The notes: generated by a model from the letters alone, not told the origin. A stretch of DNA of 64,000 bases from Simmondsia chinensis (GCA_018398585.1 JAGTTD010000007.1:9389320-9453319), one strand, 5' to 3'; positions 32,129 through 43,365 are shown, counted from the first letter of the stretch. Made by a program: numbers and translations.

Positions 32129-32720
32129 TGTTGGGACAATAAATAAAATAATTACCTCAATGGCGTGGAAATGAACAATTACCGATGAAGTAGATCCGAG
32201 CAAGGCACGGATCACGTTTTCTTTAAGACAGTTTCCACGCTTCTACGGGTAAGACCGATGCAATAGGTGAACAGCGAGCCGTCCCCAAGATACAACGCTC
32301 GACAATCGCTAACAGTCTTAGACCCTGCACTGATCTAAAAGGCCAAAACTATACTACCAAACACTCTTAACCCAAATTTGTCAAAAGGGAAATAGAATTG
32401 TAAGATGAAGAATAAGATTAGAAGACCTTTTTTTTTTTTTTTTATGTATATAGTACAATACATCAACCCTCTATTTATAGGGTGAGTCAAGAGTACCAAA
32501 ATAAAATCCATCAAAATTAAAGATATTATATAATCAAATTGATTCAATACCCATTGAGCCAATGTTCAATTTCTTCAATGCATAGTGACTTTTGGCCAAG
32601 AGAGTTAATATGGGCATTAACACAATTTGATGCAGCAAATCTTTTACTTTTTGTTTTTTTTTTTTTAAATTATTTTTTATTATTTTAATAAAACCAATGA
32701 ATTTTTATTAAAAACCAACA
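32129..32720 (-). repeat. Element D 3' LTR
   Basis: 592 bp, TGTTGG..CCAACA in sense. It has the TATA box CTATAAATAGAGG (about 32470-32482) and the segment TTTAAGACAGTTTC at 32222-32235 (plus strand). Confidence 0.85.
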
Positions 32721-33269
32721 ATTCCCCACCTTTTAATAAAAATTTGAGTTAAGCAGAACTTTCATACATCATAAGGGTGGCCTTGCCTTGAAACCCTTAT
32801 TAGTGTTTCAACAATTCTTGTACTAGAGTTAAAGTGGACTTAGCCTTGAAACTTTAGCTTCTTGAAGGCACGTAGAATGTATCACACATACGAAAGCTCA
32901 AAGTGTACATCAGTTTTGGAAGTTCACACATTACGGCTCTGTGCATTCTTGGATTTCATGAGCGCTCTAGAGAACTTGCTTGAGTTCTCATAAGAGGCGG
33001 CCTTTTACCTCTACACTCATATAGGTGAGTCCGTCAAGGATGTGCTCATGGCCACACATCCCACCCGTATGGGCTACAGACTACATTAAGAGCTGAATTA
33101 GCTCAACCTTAATTACAGCCACAAGTAAGCATGCTTGACACCATAGGGATGGGCTATCAATTACTGTCAAATACAAAGCATGCTACCCCAGTTACTCCAT
33201 GATTCGTTTGTCCTTTTTCAGGGTATCCTCATGAGCAACTTATTCTTCTTTGGGCTTCAACCCCATCCC
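32721..33269 (-). other. Element D 3' UTR and polypurine tract
   Basis: The sense strand reads GGTGGGGAAT directly before the LTR. Between it and the RNase H stop is a block sharing GCGCTCTAGA, GGCGGCC, ATTAAGAGCT, TAGCTCAACC and ACACCATAGGGATGG with the 3' UTR of elements A and B. It includes a 7-bp hairpin GGATGTG..CACATCC (33038-33061). Confidence 0.65.
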
Positions 33270-34332
33270 CCTCGATGTCATACAGATCTTATCTCTAGCT
33301 AGAGCTTTTGTTAACGGGTCAGTAATATTATCGTGTGAACTTACATGAACAATATTCACTGCCCCATTAGTAAGATGTTCTCTTACTATACTATGTTTTC
33401 TTCTCACAGACCAGGATTTTCCATTATAGTATTATTATGCACACGTCCAATCGCCGCAGTGCTATCACAATGCAACAATATAGATGGCACTGGTTTCTCC
33501 CATATAGGGATATCATCAATAAGTTTCTCAACCAGCTTGCCTCATCACATGCTATAGATAGAGCAATAAGCTCTGCCTCCATTGTGGATTTTGCTATAAT
33601 TGTTTGCTTCTTTGATTTCCAACATATTGCACCACCACCTAAGGTGAACACATATCCACTAGTAGACACAGCTTCTCCAGTGTGAGAATTCCAATCTGCA
33701 TCACAAAAACCTTCAGCAATAGCTGGAAACCTGTTATAACATAAAGCATAATTCACAGTCCTTTTTAGATATCTCATTAGATGATTAATAGCAGTCCAAT
33801 GATGGAAAGATAGTTTATGTGTGAACCTGCTCAAAACACCAACTGCATAAGTAATATCAGGATGTGACGTATCAGCAGCATATCTGAGACTACCAATAAT
33901 TTTAGCATATTCACTTTGATTAATGACAACCTCATTCTTTTCAGTGCGAACTAGGTTAACATTTGGGTCTAACGGTGTGCCAGCAGGCATACTATCATAG
34001 TATTTGAATTTTTTCAGGATCTTTTCTACATAATGAGATTGATCAAGTAAAGTGCCATTGCTAAATCTATTTAATTTCATACCAAGGATAGCGTTAGCCA
34101 CACCCATATCTTTCATGTCAAAATTCCTTTTGAGCATAGTCTTTGTAGAATTTATGACATCTAGATTAGTGCCGAAAATTAGTAAATCATCCACATACAA
34201 GCTGATCATCACACGAGAAATGCCAACAGACTTATAATATATACATTTGTCACTCTCATTTATTTTAAACCCGTTATCTACTAGACAAGCATCGAACTTT
34301 TCATGCCATTGTTTAGGGGCTTGTTTAAGCCC
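33270..34332 (-). pseudogene. Element D reverse transcriptase palm and RNase H
   Basis: After the stop at 34333-34335 the frame continues as GLKQAPKQWHEKF, followed by the intact catalytic MISLYVDDLLIFG (34210-34172) and FDMKDMGVANAILGMKLN. RNase H has [20 protein letters not shown] and STMEAELIALS. The frame is lost near 33500. The C-terminal TDPLTKAL and SRGMGLKP motifs remain readable out of frame, near 33320 and 33265. RNase H motifs and end resemble those of element B, which suggests the same copia lineage. Confidence 0.85.
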
Positions 34333-36147
34333 TTATAGAGACTTTGTTAATTTACACACTTTATGTTCACTATCCGGTTCTACAAATCCTTCAAGTTGGT
34401 CCATGTAAATTTCTACAACTAGGTCTCCATGTAAAAATGCCGTTTTTACATCCATTTGATGTATTTCTAAATTGTGTATAGCGGCTATGGCAACTAGCAC
34501 CCGAATAGAAGAGACTTTAGCTACGGGTGAGTATGTATCAAAGAACTCAATATCCTCCTTTTGTGTAAAGCCTTTTGCTGCCAACCTAGCTTTAAACTTA
34601 TCTATAGAACCATCAGGCCTACGTTTTCTTCTAAGAACCCACTTATGTCCTATAGTTCTACAACCTTCGGGAAGATCTACTAACTTCCATGTTTTATTAG
34701 CACGTAAAGAGTCTATTTCACCATTAATCGCTTCTCTCCAAAATTCACAATAAGATGAGGTGAGAGCTTCCTGTATAGACTTAAGTTCATCCTCGACTAA
34801 ACATATTACATCTTCAATGACAATAGGATCTTCTTGTATATTATAAATTAAATAGTCGGGAACAAAATTCATTTGAATCCTTGATCTTTTACTTCTTCTA
34901 CATTCTAAGGTTGAAGAATCAAGTGGAAACGCATTGTCAGGTTCAACCTCCGAGGAATTTTCAATATGCCCATCAACTTTTGTTTTAAAAGGAGACTTGT
35001 CTTCATGAAATATAGCATCCATTGTTTCTATAACTATATTATCCTCTAGGTTCAAGAATCTATATGCTTGACTATGAAAGGCATATCCTATAAAGACACA
35101 CCTAATAGCTCTTTTTTCTAATTTGGGAATTTTAGGGTCTGTTTTTCTAGTCAAGGCTAAACAACCCCAAACCTTTAAGTAATTCAAGTTAGGTCGTCTC
35201 CCTCTCCATAATTCATAAGGTGTTTGGAGTAATTTTTTTTGAGGTACTCTGTTCAAAACATAATTGGCAGTGAGTATAGCCTCCCCCCATAAATTCTTAG
35301 GTGCACTAGCGCTAACCATCATAGTATTAGTATAGCCAATTAGTGTCCTATTTTTACGTTCTGCCACCCCATTTGAGGGAGGGGAGTGACCGGGAGTAAC
35401 TTCATGTACTATCCCTTCCGAACGAATAAAATCTATTAGCCCTAGAGTCTCATATTCCCTACCTCTATCAGTTCTAAAACTTTTAATCTTTTTATTAAAG
35501 CGATTCTCTACTTCTCTCACAAAAATTTTCAATTTTTCGAATGCTTCACTTTTATTTTTAATTAAGTAAACATAGGTGTACCTAGAGAAATCATCGATAA
35601 ATGTTATAAAGTATCTTTTACCACAACAGGTTAAAATTCCTTCAAATTCACATACATCAGAATGAATGAGTTCTAATAATTCGGTACTCCTATGAACCGA
35701 CTTGTGAGGGCTTTTACTAATCTTGGTCAGACTACAATTTTCGCATTGTTCAAACTTATTACTAAGTTTAGGAATTAAGCCAAGAAAGCACATAGAGTTC
35801 ATATACTTATTATTAACATGACAAAGACGTGCATGCCAAATGTTCGCACAAGAAACAATATAAACGAAAATTGAGTTATCTTTATTCATTTCAATGTTTA
35901 ACTTAAACTTACCATCACATGCAAACCCCTTCCCAACAAAGACATTATTTTTGGTGATCACATATTGGTCAGATTCAATAGTTTGCTTAAAACCCGCTTT
36001 ATTTAGCAAATATCCAGACATTAGATTTTTGCGGATTTCAGGGGTATGTAACACATCCTTATGGGTCAAAACACGACCAGAAGTAAAGTTAATTTCAATT
36101 TCACCAATGCCTAAAACTTTAGTCGTGTGAGAATCACCAAGCAACAC
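34333..36147 (-). CDS. Element D polyprotein: integrase and RT N-terminus
   Basis: A 604-codon open frame starting in the protease/pre-integrase linker. The zinc domain has H105, H110, C135 and C138. The integrase triad is D164 (HSDVCEF), D227 (FRTDRGREY) and E263 (SNGVAERKNR), the spacing expected for DD35E. The C-terminal domain (RCVFIGYAFHSQAYRFL) follows, then the RT entry (FWREAINGEIDSLRANKTWKL, GHKWVLRRKRRPDGS, MDVKTAFLHGDL). It ends at a stop just before GLKQAP, where copia RT normally has a Tyr codon, so the full polyprotein cannot be made. The start is internal; the true gag-pol start is at 37247. Confidence 0.9.
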   Translation of the reverse strand: MLLGDSHTTKVLGIGEIEINFTSGRVLTHKDVLHTPEIRKNLMSGYLLNKAGFKQTIESDQYVITKNNVFVGKGFACDGKFKLNIEMNKDNSIFVYIVSCANIWHARLCHVNNKYMNSMCFLGLIPKLSNKFEQCENCSLTKISKSPHKSVHRSTELLELIHSDVCEFEGILTCCGKRYFITFIDDFSRYTYVYLIKNKSEAFEKLKIFVREVENRFNKKIKSFRTDRGREYETLGLIDFIRSEGIVHEVTPGHSPPSNGVAERKNRTLIGYTNTMMVSASAPKNLWGEAILTANYVLNRVPQKKLLQTPYELWRGRRPNLNYLKVWGCLALTRKTDPKIPKLEKRAIRCVFIGYAFHSQAYRFLNLEDNIVIETMDAIFHEDKSPFKTKVDGHIENSSEVEPDNAFPLDSSTLECRRSKRSRIQMNFVPDYLIYNIQEDPIVIEDVICLVEDELKSIQEALTSSYCEFWREAINGEIDSLRANKTWKLVDLPEGCRTIGHKWVLRRKRRPDGSIDKFKARLAAKGFTQKEDIEFFDTYSPVAKVSSIRVLVAIAAIHNLEIHQMDVKTAFLHGDLVVEIYMDQLEGFVEPDSEHKVCKLTKSL

Positions 36148-36437
36148 TTTTTTCTCAACCTCTGCCGGGAATAGGTTTTAAACAAATTTCGGTCATGACA
36201 AACATGTCTGGAGGCACCCGTATCGGCCCACAATCCATCGTAATTCTCTAACAGATTAATTTCTGTTAACATAGCCACAAGTGGCTCCTCGGTCACATTA
36301 GCTTGAGGTGTGGGTCCATTTTTTCTATAACGATAATCTCTTGCAAAATGACCCATTTTTCCACAATTGAAACAAGCAACATTAGTACGTTTATGTTGTC
36401 CTTGACCATTAGGTGGGTTGCCTTATTTTTTATATTT
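36111..36437 (-). pseudogene. Element D zinc knuckle and protease (frame broken)
   Basis: Downstream of the gag stop the sequence gives CFNCGKMGHFARDY, a CCHC knuckle with the last Cys changed to Tyr. The protease site LWADTGASRHVCHD (about 36236-36195) follows with its catalytic DTG intact. A frame change near 36150 disconnects it from the integrase frame. Confidence 0.8.
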
Positions 36438-37247
36438 CTAACCGAATTTAGAACCATTTTTAGGACCATTTTTATGAGGTCCATTATATTTCATTCCATT
36501 CCCCTTAGGTTTTAGATAGGCATTGGACTTGTTATTTTGACCCTCGGGAGTGTTTTCATGGGCAGAAATAAAATTTACCTTATTGCGGTCTCCATTACTT
36601 ACCTCATTGTTGTCTTGTTTTCTCACTTCTTCTTCACATTGTAGTCGTACCATGAGGCTCTCAGTTGTTAGCTTGTGACGAAGCCTCTTCTGGAATTCTT
36701 TCCAAGACTCGGGAAGTTTATCTATTATAGCAGCTACTTGCATTTGCTCATCTATTTTTACGCCCTCAGTTTTGATGTCATTAACAAGATTCAGGAGTTC
36801 TTGTGTTTGTATTTGGGCCGACTTATCCTCTACCATTTGAAAACAAAAAAATTTGCTACAAGCATACTTTTTCACCCCGGCTTGTTCAGTATCATATTTT
36901 TCTTGTAGCGCCGTCCAAATTTCATTTGCACTTTCATAGTTGAGAGAGTAATACTCATAAAGATCATCAGAAAAGCAATTGAGAATATAATTTTTGCAAT
37001 CTTTTTCATCATTTTGCCATTTTTCAACCAAAGTAGCATGTTTCTTTTTCTCCTCATCACTCATTTTAGTGACATCTTTCTCATTAGGGTCCTCGTTATT
37101 GAGAATCCATACTACCGTCATGAGTTTTAAATAAAATAAGACCTTTTTTGCCCAATGTTTGCAATGCTCACCGGAAAAACGGAAAGGCTTGTTAAGATCA
37201 TTGGAAATAGGTGTAGTAGAGGTAGTATTGGATATAGCGGAATTCAT
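36438..37247 (-). CDS. Element D gag
   Basis: 269 codons starting 17 nt inside the LTR. It makes the capsid-like protein that packages element RNA in cytoplasmic particles. Visible features: NKPFRFSGEHCKHWAKKVLF (N-terminal, like the DUF4219 region), the UBN2-type core (NYILNCFSDDLYEYYSLNY, EIWTALQEKYDTEQAGVKK, IIDKLPESWKEFQKRLRHK) and a basic, Asn/Gly/Lys-rich C-terminal tail that normally leads into the zinc knuckle. A stop after SKFG separates it from that knuckle, so this copy would give a gag without a nucleocapsid. The ORF itself is intact. Confidence 0.85.
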   Translation of the reverse strand: MNSAISNTTSTTPISNDLNKPFRFSGEHCKHWAKKVLFYLKLMTVVWILNNEDPNEKDVTKMSDEEKKKHATLVEKWQNDEKDCKNYILNCFSDDLYEYYSLNYESANEIWTALQEKYDTEQAGVKKYACSKFFCFQMVEDKSAQIQTQELLNLVNDIKTEGVKIDEQMQVAAIIDKLPESWKEFQKRLRHKLTTESLMVRLQCEEEVRKQDNNEVSNGDRNKVNFISAHENTPEGQNNKSNAYLKPKGNGMKYNGPHKNGPKNGSKFG

Positions 37248-37263
37248 GAAACCGTCTTAAAAC
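37248..37263 (-). promoter_or_regulatory. Element D non-canonical primer-site region
   Basis: The sense strand reads GTTTTAAGACGGTTTC directly after the 5' LTR, with no initiator-Met tRNA match. TTTAAGACGGTTTC pairs with the element's own LTR at 37357-37370 and at 32222-32235, each with one mismatch at a different base of the same CG. Confidence 0.65.
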
Positions 37264-37845
37264 TGTTGGGACAATAAATAAAAATATTACCTCAATAGCA
37301 TGGAAATGAACAATTACTAATGAAGTAGAGCCGAGCGAGGCACGGATCACGCTTTCTTTAAGATGGTTTCCACGCTCCTATGGGTAAGACTGATGCAGTA
37401 GGTGAACAGCGCGTTGTCCCCAGGATACAACACTCGACAATCGCTAACACTCTTAGACCCTGCACTGATCTAAGAGGCCAAAACTATACCACCAAACACT
37501 CTTAATCCAAATTTGTCAAAAGGGAAATAGAATTGTAAGATGAAGAATAAGATTACAAGACCTTTTTTTTATGTATATAGTACAATACATCAACCCTCTA
37601 TTTATAGGGTGAGTCAAGAGTACCAAAATAAAATCCAGCAAAAATTAAAGATATTATATAATCAAATTAATTCAATACCCGTTGAGCCAACGTTCAATTT
37701 CTTCAATGCATAGTGACGCTTGGCCATAGAATTAATATAGGCATTAACACAATTTGATGCAGCAAATCTTTTACTTTTTATTTTTTTTATAAAATTATTT
37801 TTTATTATTTTAATAAAACCAATGAATTTTTATTAAAAACCAACA
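37264..37845 (-). repeat. Element D 5' LTR
   Basis: 582 bp, highly similar to 32129-32720. It has the TATA box in sense near 37605 and TTTAAGATGGTTTC at 37357-37370 (plus strand). Confidence 0.85.
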
Positions 37846-38178
37846 AAGTGTAAAGATGCTCCAGACGGTACCTTCGAGATCATCTCTGCAATTCCTCTAT
37901 TAGTACCAAACGAGTGGGCATCCTGAAATTAAGTAATTCTTAGCCGATTTTATGAATTAGTTTGAAAGAGAATTTCTCCTTTCTAATTCTCTAATTAATT
38001 GGGAGAAAACCGATTGAATTGAATTAAACCCGAATGAGCTAGGCACCCCTATTTATAAAAGTCTCAAAATCTGATTAATTCTATTTGAAAAATAAAATAA
38101 AAGATAAAATTGTATTTTAATTAGGATAAAATACCTTAAAATAACTTCAAACCTGGACACCCCTCTTATACAACACGT

Positions 38179-38198
38179 AAGGTGCCACGTGGCACCTT
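38179..38198. promoter_or_regulatory. Perfect 20-bp palindrome with G-box core in LTR F
   Basis: AAGGTGCCACGTGGCACCTT is fully self-complementary and centred on CACGTG, the plant G-box bound by bZIP/bHLH factors. It lies about 130 bp upstream of the LTR TATA box on the sense strand. Equivalent palindromes occur in LTRs H and G. Confidence 0.6.
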
Positions 38199-39485
38199 GC
38201 TATTAGTCTGCACTGTTTGGCGTAGATCTCTCAGGCCAGCAAGCCCCAGAGCGCAACGCGTTGGCCGGGGGAGGGGACACGGGTCATCCCCCCTTGCTCA
38301 GTGTCGCGCAATGATTGGCTGGCGCTTATTAAATCATTTTTACCTTTTCTATTTTTTATTTTTGTAAAATTTATCCCATGAATTTGGATTTAATAAAAAA
38401 TAATTGTATTCAAATCTTTGGATAAAATACTTCATCTCATGAATTCTCTTGATTTCCGTAGGTGCATAATTTAGAAGCTTGTGTAGAGACCTTAAGGATA
38501 ATTTATTACTAGTTACAAATGGGTCAAATCTAATTATCATCTCATGATAACAATTTATTACCATTTAGTAAAACTTAATTCTACTAAATAACTTTTGCTG
38601 TACTCTAAAATTAAATATATTTACTTGTTAAATTTTTCTGTAATAATATACTCACAATTGACTCCTCTAATAAATGTCCATGACAAAAATAGCTTAAACT
38701 ACTATTGTCATTCTTTCTCACTTTTCCTTCTTAGTTCCCAATTCACCCTTTTCGAATAATTCATTAATACAGAAAAATGCTTCTGTATCAATTCCAAATG
38801 TCCAACATAGGAAACGCTCTGGCAAAAGTCTCTGGAATGAATTCGAATACTTGTAAATCAACTAAAGGGACATTTACCATGGCAGATTTCTAGTAAAATA
38901 TCCGTTCCCGCCACACTTTATGTAATTGCCCAACGAATGAAAGATCCCGGTTAGACTTAATGACCTCATCCTTTTAGTGTATCAAAGCAATTAACATTCC
39001 ATGCACGAGTCTGGACTATTCCCGGGATTAAGAGTCATTGTATAAACAAAAATATATGAGTTGCCCACTTTTGATAGTAGTACAAAAACGAGCAAATCAT
39101 ATGGTCCTGTTTGGTGTAGCAATCTTGTTGTAATACACCAACACAACATCCTGAATTGCTATCAATATAACCAAGTCAAGTTATCTAAATATTATGTTAT
39201 AGTTTTAGCAGACAAGTAGCCCAAACTCATCACTAATTATGAACTAATTATTAAATAACATTTTTATCTGTTATTTAATCTATATGTGACATGTCCACTA
39301 AAAAACAGATATCCCAAATGTTATTTAAAGACGTCGTCCATCTAATGGCACCTGTTTTGAAAGAGAACAACATCACATGCATAAAGAATTATAAAATTAA
39401 ATAGATGATAATAATAAACAACTTTTATTCACTAATAAAATGTTTATATAAATTGGTATCCTAGAACACCAGCTCTAACAGTTCT

Positions 39486-40203
39486 AACAATAGGTAAACA
39501 ATTGGAGGAAATTGATGCTAAATATAATCAAGACATTAAAGGATAAAGCCAAACCTTCCAAAGTCTTCAAAAGTTGTCGTAACACCAAGATCAAAGGCTC
39601 TAATTGATGAAGGAGCACCTAAAGAGGTCTAATGATCTAGAAACTGCCTTAGTTGAACAAATCTTGGCTTTCCAACAAGTGACGGAGGTATTGCGCCTGA
39701 ATCTCCCTAATAAACTACCTCCCATCCTTGGAAATTCAAGAACTAATGGTGCTGTAGTAAGAAACGCACCCGTATATCCCAACCGAGGCTCAAATGCCCC
39801 TGCAAACCTCCTAACATTTATAGGTCTAGTTGATGATTCCCATAGTAGTCATGATGGTGATCATGACGGGGAGGCCTGTATGCCACCATTTTATCCTTCT
39901 CCTTTCGTTTCATGGAAGTTGATCACTAGTGGTTGGAGTATGATGGGTGATAAAATCATTACATGCAAGTTGTTCAATGAAATGCCTGAAAGAGGTTTGA
40001 AATCTTGGAATCTTGAAGTTGTACTCGTTATAGCAAGAGGATCAATTATGATTGCATTATTTATTGAATTTGGTGCTAAGGCCATGAAGAACTTCAAGAA
40101 GAGGAGAAAAAAGGATCAATAAGGGTAGCATTCAATGATAATGATAATCAACCAGGAAGAGTTGTTTTCCCTTGAGGGCAAGGATTTTTGAGGGTGGGAG
40201 TAC
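39486..40203 (+). pseudogene. Element E interior: gag remainder and PPR-like captured fragment
   Basis: After solo LTR F the gag frame resumes (TIGKQLEEIDAKYNQDIKG, then stops). A 172-codon open frame follows (39604-40122): HLKRSNDLETALVEQILAF, a spacer with NRGSNAPANLL, then FVSWKLITSGWSMMGDK..ACKLF-like sequence and LFNEMPERGLKSWN. The last part looks like two consecutive pentatricopeptide repeats (SW..LI.G, GD, KLF.EMPER, SWN). PPR genes are host organelle-RNA genes, so this may be a captured exon fragment. The end is basic (KKRRKKDQ). The element LTR begins about 80 bp downstream. Confidence 0.55.
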
Positions 40204-40546
40204 TAGCACAACCTTTTGTTTCTGTAAAATGGAGACCAATCTGGGGATTTTGCCGATCAATCGACGTGACCTGATATTTTAGGCGTGAATTGACTATTTT
40301 TCATTTTTAGGTCATTTTTTCTCTTTTGTTTTTGAAATGATTCCTCAGTGTAAGATCTATAAAAGGGGAATTTTTCCATTGTAAAGCATTCATTCAATTA
40401 ATTAGTGAAATTATTTTCTTGATTGATTCAACATAATCTTCTCTCTCTCCATTAAATCTCTTCTTTCTATCTCCTTAAGCTCTCCTCTCTCTCCCCCTCT
40501 CTCTCTACTTGCTTGAAATTGAACCTTAACATCAGGGTTCATTACG
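40204..40546 (+). repeat. Element E 3' LTR
   Basis: 343 bp, matching 31413-31756 across the TATA region (ctataaaagggg near 40351) and the CT-rich part. It is preceded by the purine tract GAGGGTGGGAG (40190-40200). Confidence 0.8.
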
Positions 40547-41184
40547 TACTAACAAAGATAAGGATTCCATATTGGGATGAATTTCAAAAATTTTCTCTAG
40601 TTTATCAAACTAATGCAGCGGAACCGTTTAAAACTCTTAATTTTAAACCTAGAAATAATTTAAAATTTTTAATTTTAAATCTATAGACATCTTCTCTAAT
40701 ACCTTCATAACATTAGCATGAATATAAAACTAGCATAATAAGAATACTGTAAATAAATACAAAAGCAAAAAATTAAAAGGAAAGTGAAAGAAGAATACTT
40801 GGAAAAGCTCCAGATAAATAAAATAAGAAATCCGAGATCCATAAGGCTTCCACGCAATCTCCTAGAAAAATTAGGAGTATGGGCTCCAAAAAATATTAAC
40901 CTTAACAGAAAAAATTTCAAAGAAAATTTTCTCTTTTTTAGATCTCCAAAAGTCAATATTTTCAAGAAGCCTTTTAATTTAAAATTGAATGCTAAACTTT
41001 GACTTTAGTACCCCTATTTATAATAGGTTACTGGGGAAAAAAACACTAAAAAAATTCGATGTGGGATTGAAAAGATTTAACAAAACGACGTCGTTCTCAA
41101 CTAAAAGACAAAATAGGGCATGCGAGCGCGAAAGTGCCACGGCCAGCGCTCCTTGGCGCGGATCGTCCCCATGGGAGCACCCAA

Positions 41185-41206
41185 AAGCGTGCCATGTGGC
41201 ACGCTT
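41185..41206. promoter_or_regulatory. Near-perfect palindrome in LTR H
   Basis: 10-bp arms AAGCGTGCCA and TGGCACGCTT around a central TG, about 170 bp upstream of the LTR TATA box (sense TTATAAATAGG near 41014-41025). The arms differ from those in LTR F but remain complementary. Confidence 0.55.
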
Positions 41207-42975
41207 CTATTTGTTCGTGTTTATGGGCGCGGATCGCCCCCATTGTGGCCTCCATAGTGCTGGTTGGCCAACGTGTATAAATGCAGATTTTCGCGTTTTT
41301 TCCTTTTTCTTTATTTTTGCTTTGTTTCCCACATGTATGAATTTTACGTTTAAAATTATTTTATTTTATAATTTTTAACTTTGATTCATCTCAAGAATAA
41401 TATCTAGCAAAATTAAATTTACTCGTCACATGAATTCTTTAATATTTTTCCTATGGCAATAAAAAACAATGTTTTGCTTAAGGACCTCACGGAAAATTTA
41501 AATCTAACTCTAAATGAGTTAAATTAGTTACCATCCCATGATAAAATTTAATTACTATTTAATGAGATTTAATTTCACTAAATAAATCTTACTGCACTCT
41601 AGACTTAAATCATGTATTCAATAATTCCCAAATAGAATATGTTAACAACAACAACAACCCCTCTATTAGATATCCATGATGAAAAATAATTAGAACTATT
41701 ATAATTATTTTTCTCATACCTTCTCCATTAGTTATTGACTTGCCCTTTTTCGAATAATTCATTGATACCTAAACAAACTTGCGAATCTACTAAGGGGACA
41801 TTTATATCTCAGAAGCGACTATAAATTCCCATTATATACCTGATCCCTGTAACATTTCATGCAGTTACCAAATGCATGCGGGATTTTGGCTATATATCCA
41901 GACCTTACTTGAGTACACCTAGGTAACTAACATTTCATGCACAAGTCTAGAATACTTTCAGGATTTAGAGTCATCGTTCAAATGGTACATCATGAATCAC
42001 TCATTTCTAATAGTAGTTTAGAAACAAGAAACTCACAATGGTCTAACTCAGTGTATTAATCTTATTAAACACACCAACATAGCACTTCTGGCTCACCATC
42101 CAAATGACTAAGACATGTCATCTAAAGTGTCACGTTATAGTTTTAGCAGACAAGTAGTCCAAACTTATCCCCGACTATGAGTTTTTACAAATAACATTTC
42201 ATTCCATTTCCTCCAAGTCTATAAGTGCCTTAATCTCTTAAACCACTTTGAACAAACATGTAAAAGATAATCAGAGGACTCCATCCATTTTATTGATGTT
42301 ACTGAAAAGAAAATCACATGCAACATATGTGCTCATCTCAACCTAAATGAAGAGATGGCGGTACATAGAGCGCTGTGGAGGACTAGTATAGGTGTATCTG
42401 ACATAAGGGGGTAGAAGCAGTGACCTTACAAATACATCGAGCAATCATGAGATACCATTCTCGTATGCCTGGCTATTTTATTCACAGTTCTGGCATCTAT
42501 TGGCGATCAGTGGTCCTAGTATTAATGGAGATAATTCCACAGACAAGGAGAGAGGAGAGGCTGACCAAAGAAGAATTCGATGGAAACCCATCGTGCACCT
42601 GTTAGGAGATGTAAACAACTCCATATTACAAACAGGAAGAGTGGTAGAGGCCAGCCAAAGAAGCGCTGGATGAAGACAATTCAACAGTGTCTCGCCTACC
42701 TTAACCTATGAAGAGATGGCCATAGGTAGAACTCAGAGGAGGATTAGATATAGGGGTTTTAGGGTTAGCCCATTCAGCAGTGTAGGAGTTACGAGGACTT
42801 AGCAGCTAGTTCTGTACCACGACACTGCTTGTTTGCTCATGTGAAGATAAGCAGTTCGGGCGTACGTTGGTTGCTTAGGGCCCCTAGGACCTGTCACCCT
42901 AGGGTGTAGCGCTAATCACTGCTATTACTGGCTACACTTACACTCTGCACTCTACACTCTATACTCTACACTCTA

Positions 42976-42985
42976 TTTTCACTCT

Positions 42986-43028
<43 letters not shown>

Positions 43029-43080
43029 TCTCTCTACTCTCTCTCTTTCTCTCTCTCCCTCTCTCTTTCTCTTCTCATAC
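42976..43080. repeat. (CT)n microsatellite
   Basis: A long CTCTCT run with a few interruptions, in the LINE 3' UTR. It is preceded by a short array of CACTCTA-like units (about 42932-42972). Confidence 0.85.
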
Positions 43081-43365
43081 TCTATAGACGCTCTAATATC
43101 TCTAAATATTTGCATGGTGTCGCAGGTACAATCCTTCCCCTACAAGCTTGCGTGCTTGTTTTGCTTGGACGGCTATTGCCCCCATGAGTACATGCTTAAA
43201 TGCTTAAATGCATAAATGGTTACATGATTATCTTACCTATTTTGCTTTATGAGTACATGCTTGCATACATACATGCTTCGCATATTTTTATGCCTTTCAT
43301 GCTACTTACATGCTCCTTATATGCTCTGTATTCAGGCACTTCATAACTAGCAACTATCCACTATC

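Larger units (their letters stand above)
32129..37845 (-). mobile_element. Copia element D, most complete element in the window
   Basis: 5.7 kb, minus strand. LTRs are 32129-32720 and 37264-37845, with an exact 5-bp TSD, aagtg (32124-32128 and 37846-37850). Gag is open, and pol is open over 604 codons and again over RT-RNase H. It is silenced by a stop after gag, a frame break in protease, a stop in RT and damage at the end of RNase H. It lies inside solo LTR F, itself inside E, so it is the youngest of the three. Confidence 0.9.
31903..39480 (-). mobile_element. Solo LTR F (long-LTR copia family), split by element D
   Basis: Without element D the sequence is a single ~1.86-kb unit, TGTTAGAGC (sense start at 39480) to ..ACCCAACA (31903). 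It has an exact 5-bp TSD, gttct (31898-31902 and 39481-39485). It has no interior or second LTR, so it is a solo LTR. It shares blocks with LTRs H and G, including the palindromic promoter element, the TATA box (sense TATAAATAGG, about 38048-38057) and ACAAGTAG.CC.AAC near 39210. Confidence 0.8.
31413..40546 (+). mobile_element. LTR element E (short, gag-only; split by F and D)
   Basis: LTRs of 344 bp (31413-31756) and 343 bp (40204-40546), with flanks cacta (31408-31412) and tacta (40547-40551). A PBS follows the left LTR, and a purine-rich GAGGGTGGGAG precedes the right one. Removing nested solo LTR F leaves only about 0.86 kb of interior, coding for a gag-like N-terminus and a foreign segment. 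It has no pol, so it is non-autonomous. Confidence 0.75.

Noticed and set aside
39604..40122. Independent host gene
   Set aside because: It lies between the PBS and polypurine tract of element E, within its two LTRs. The PPR-like part is more likely captured.
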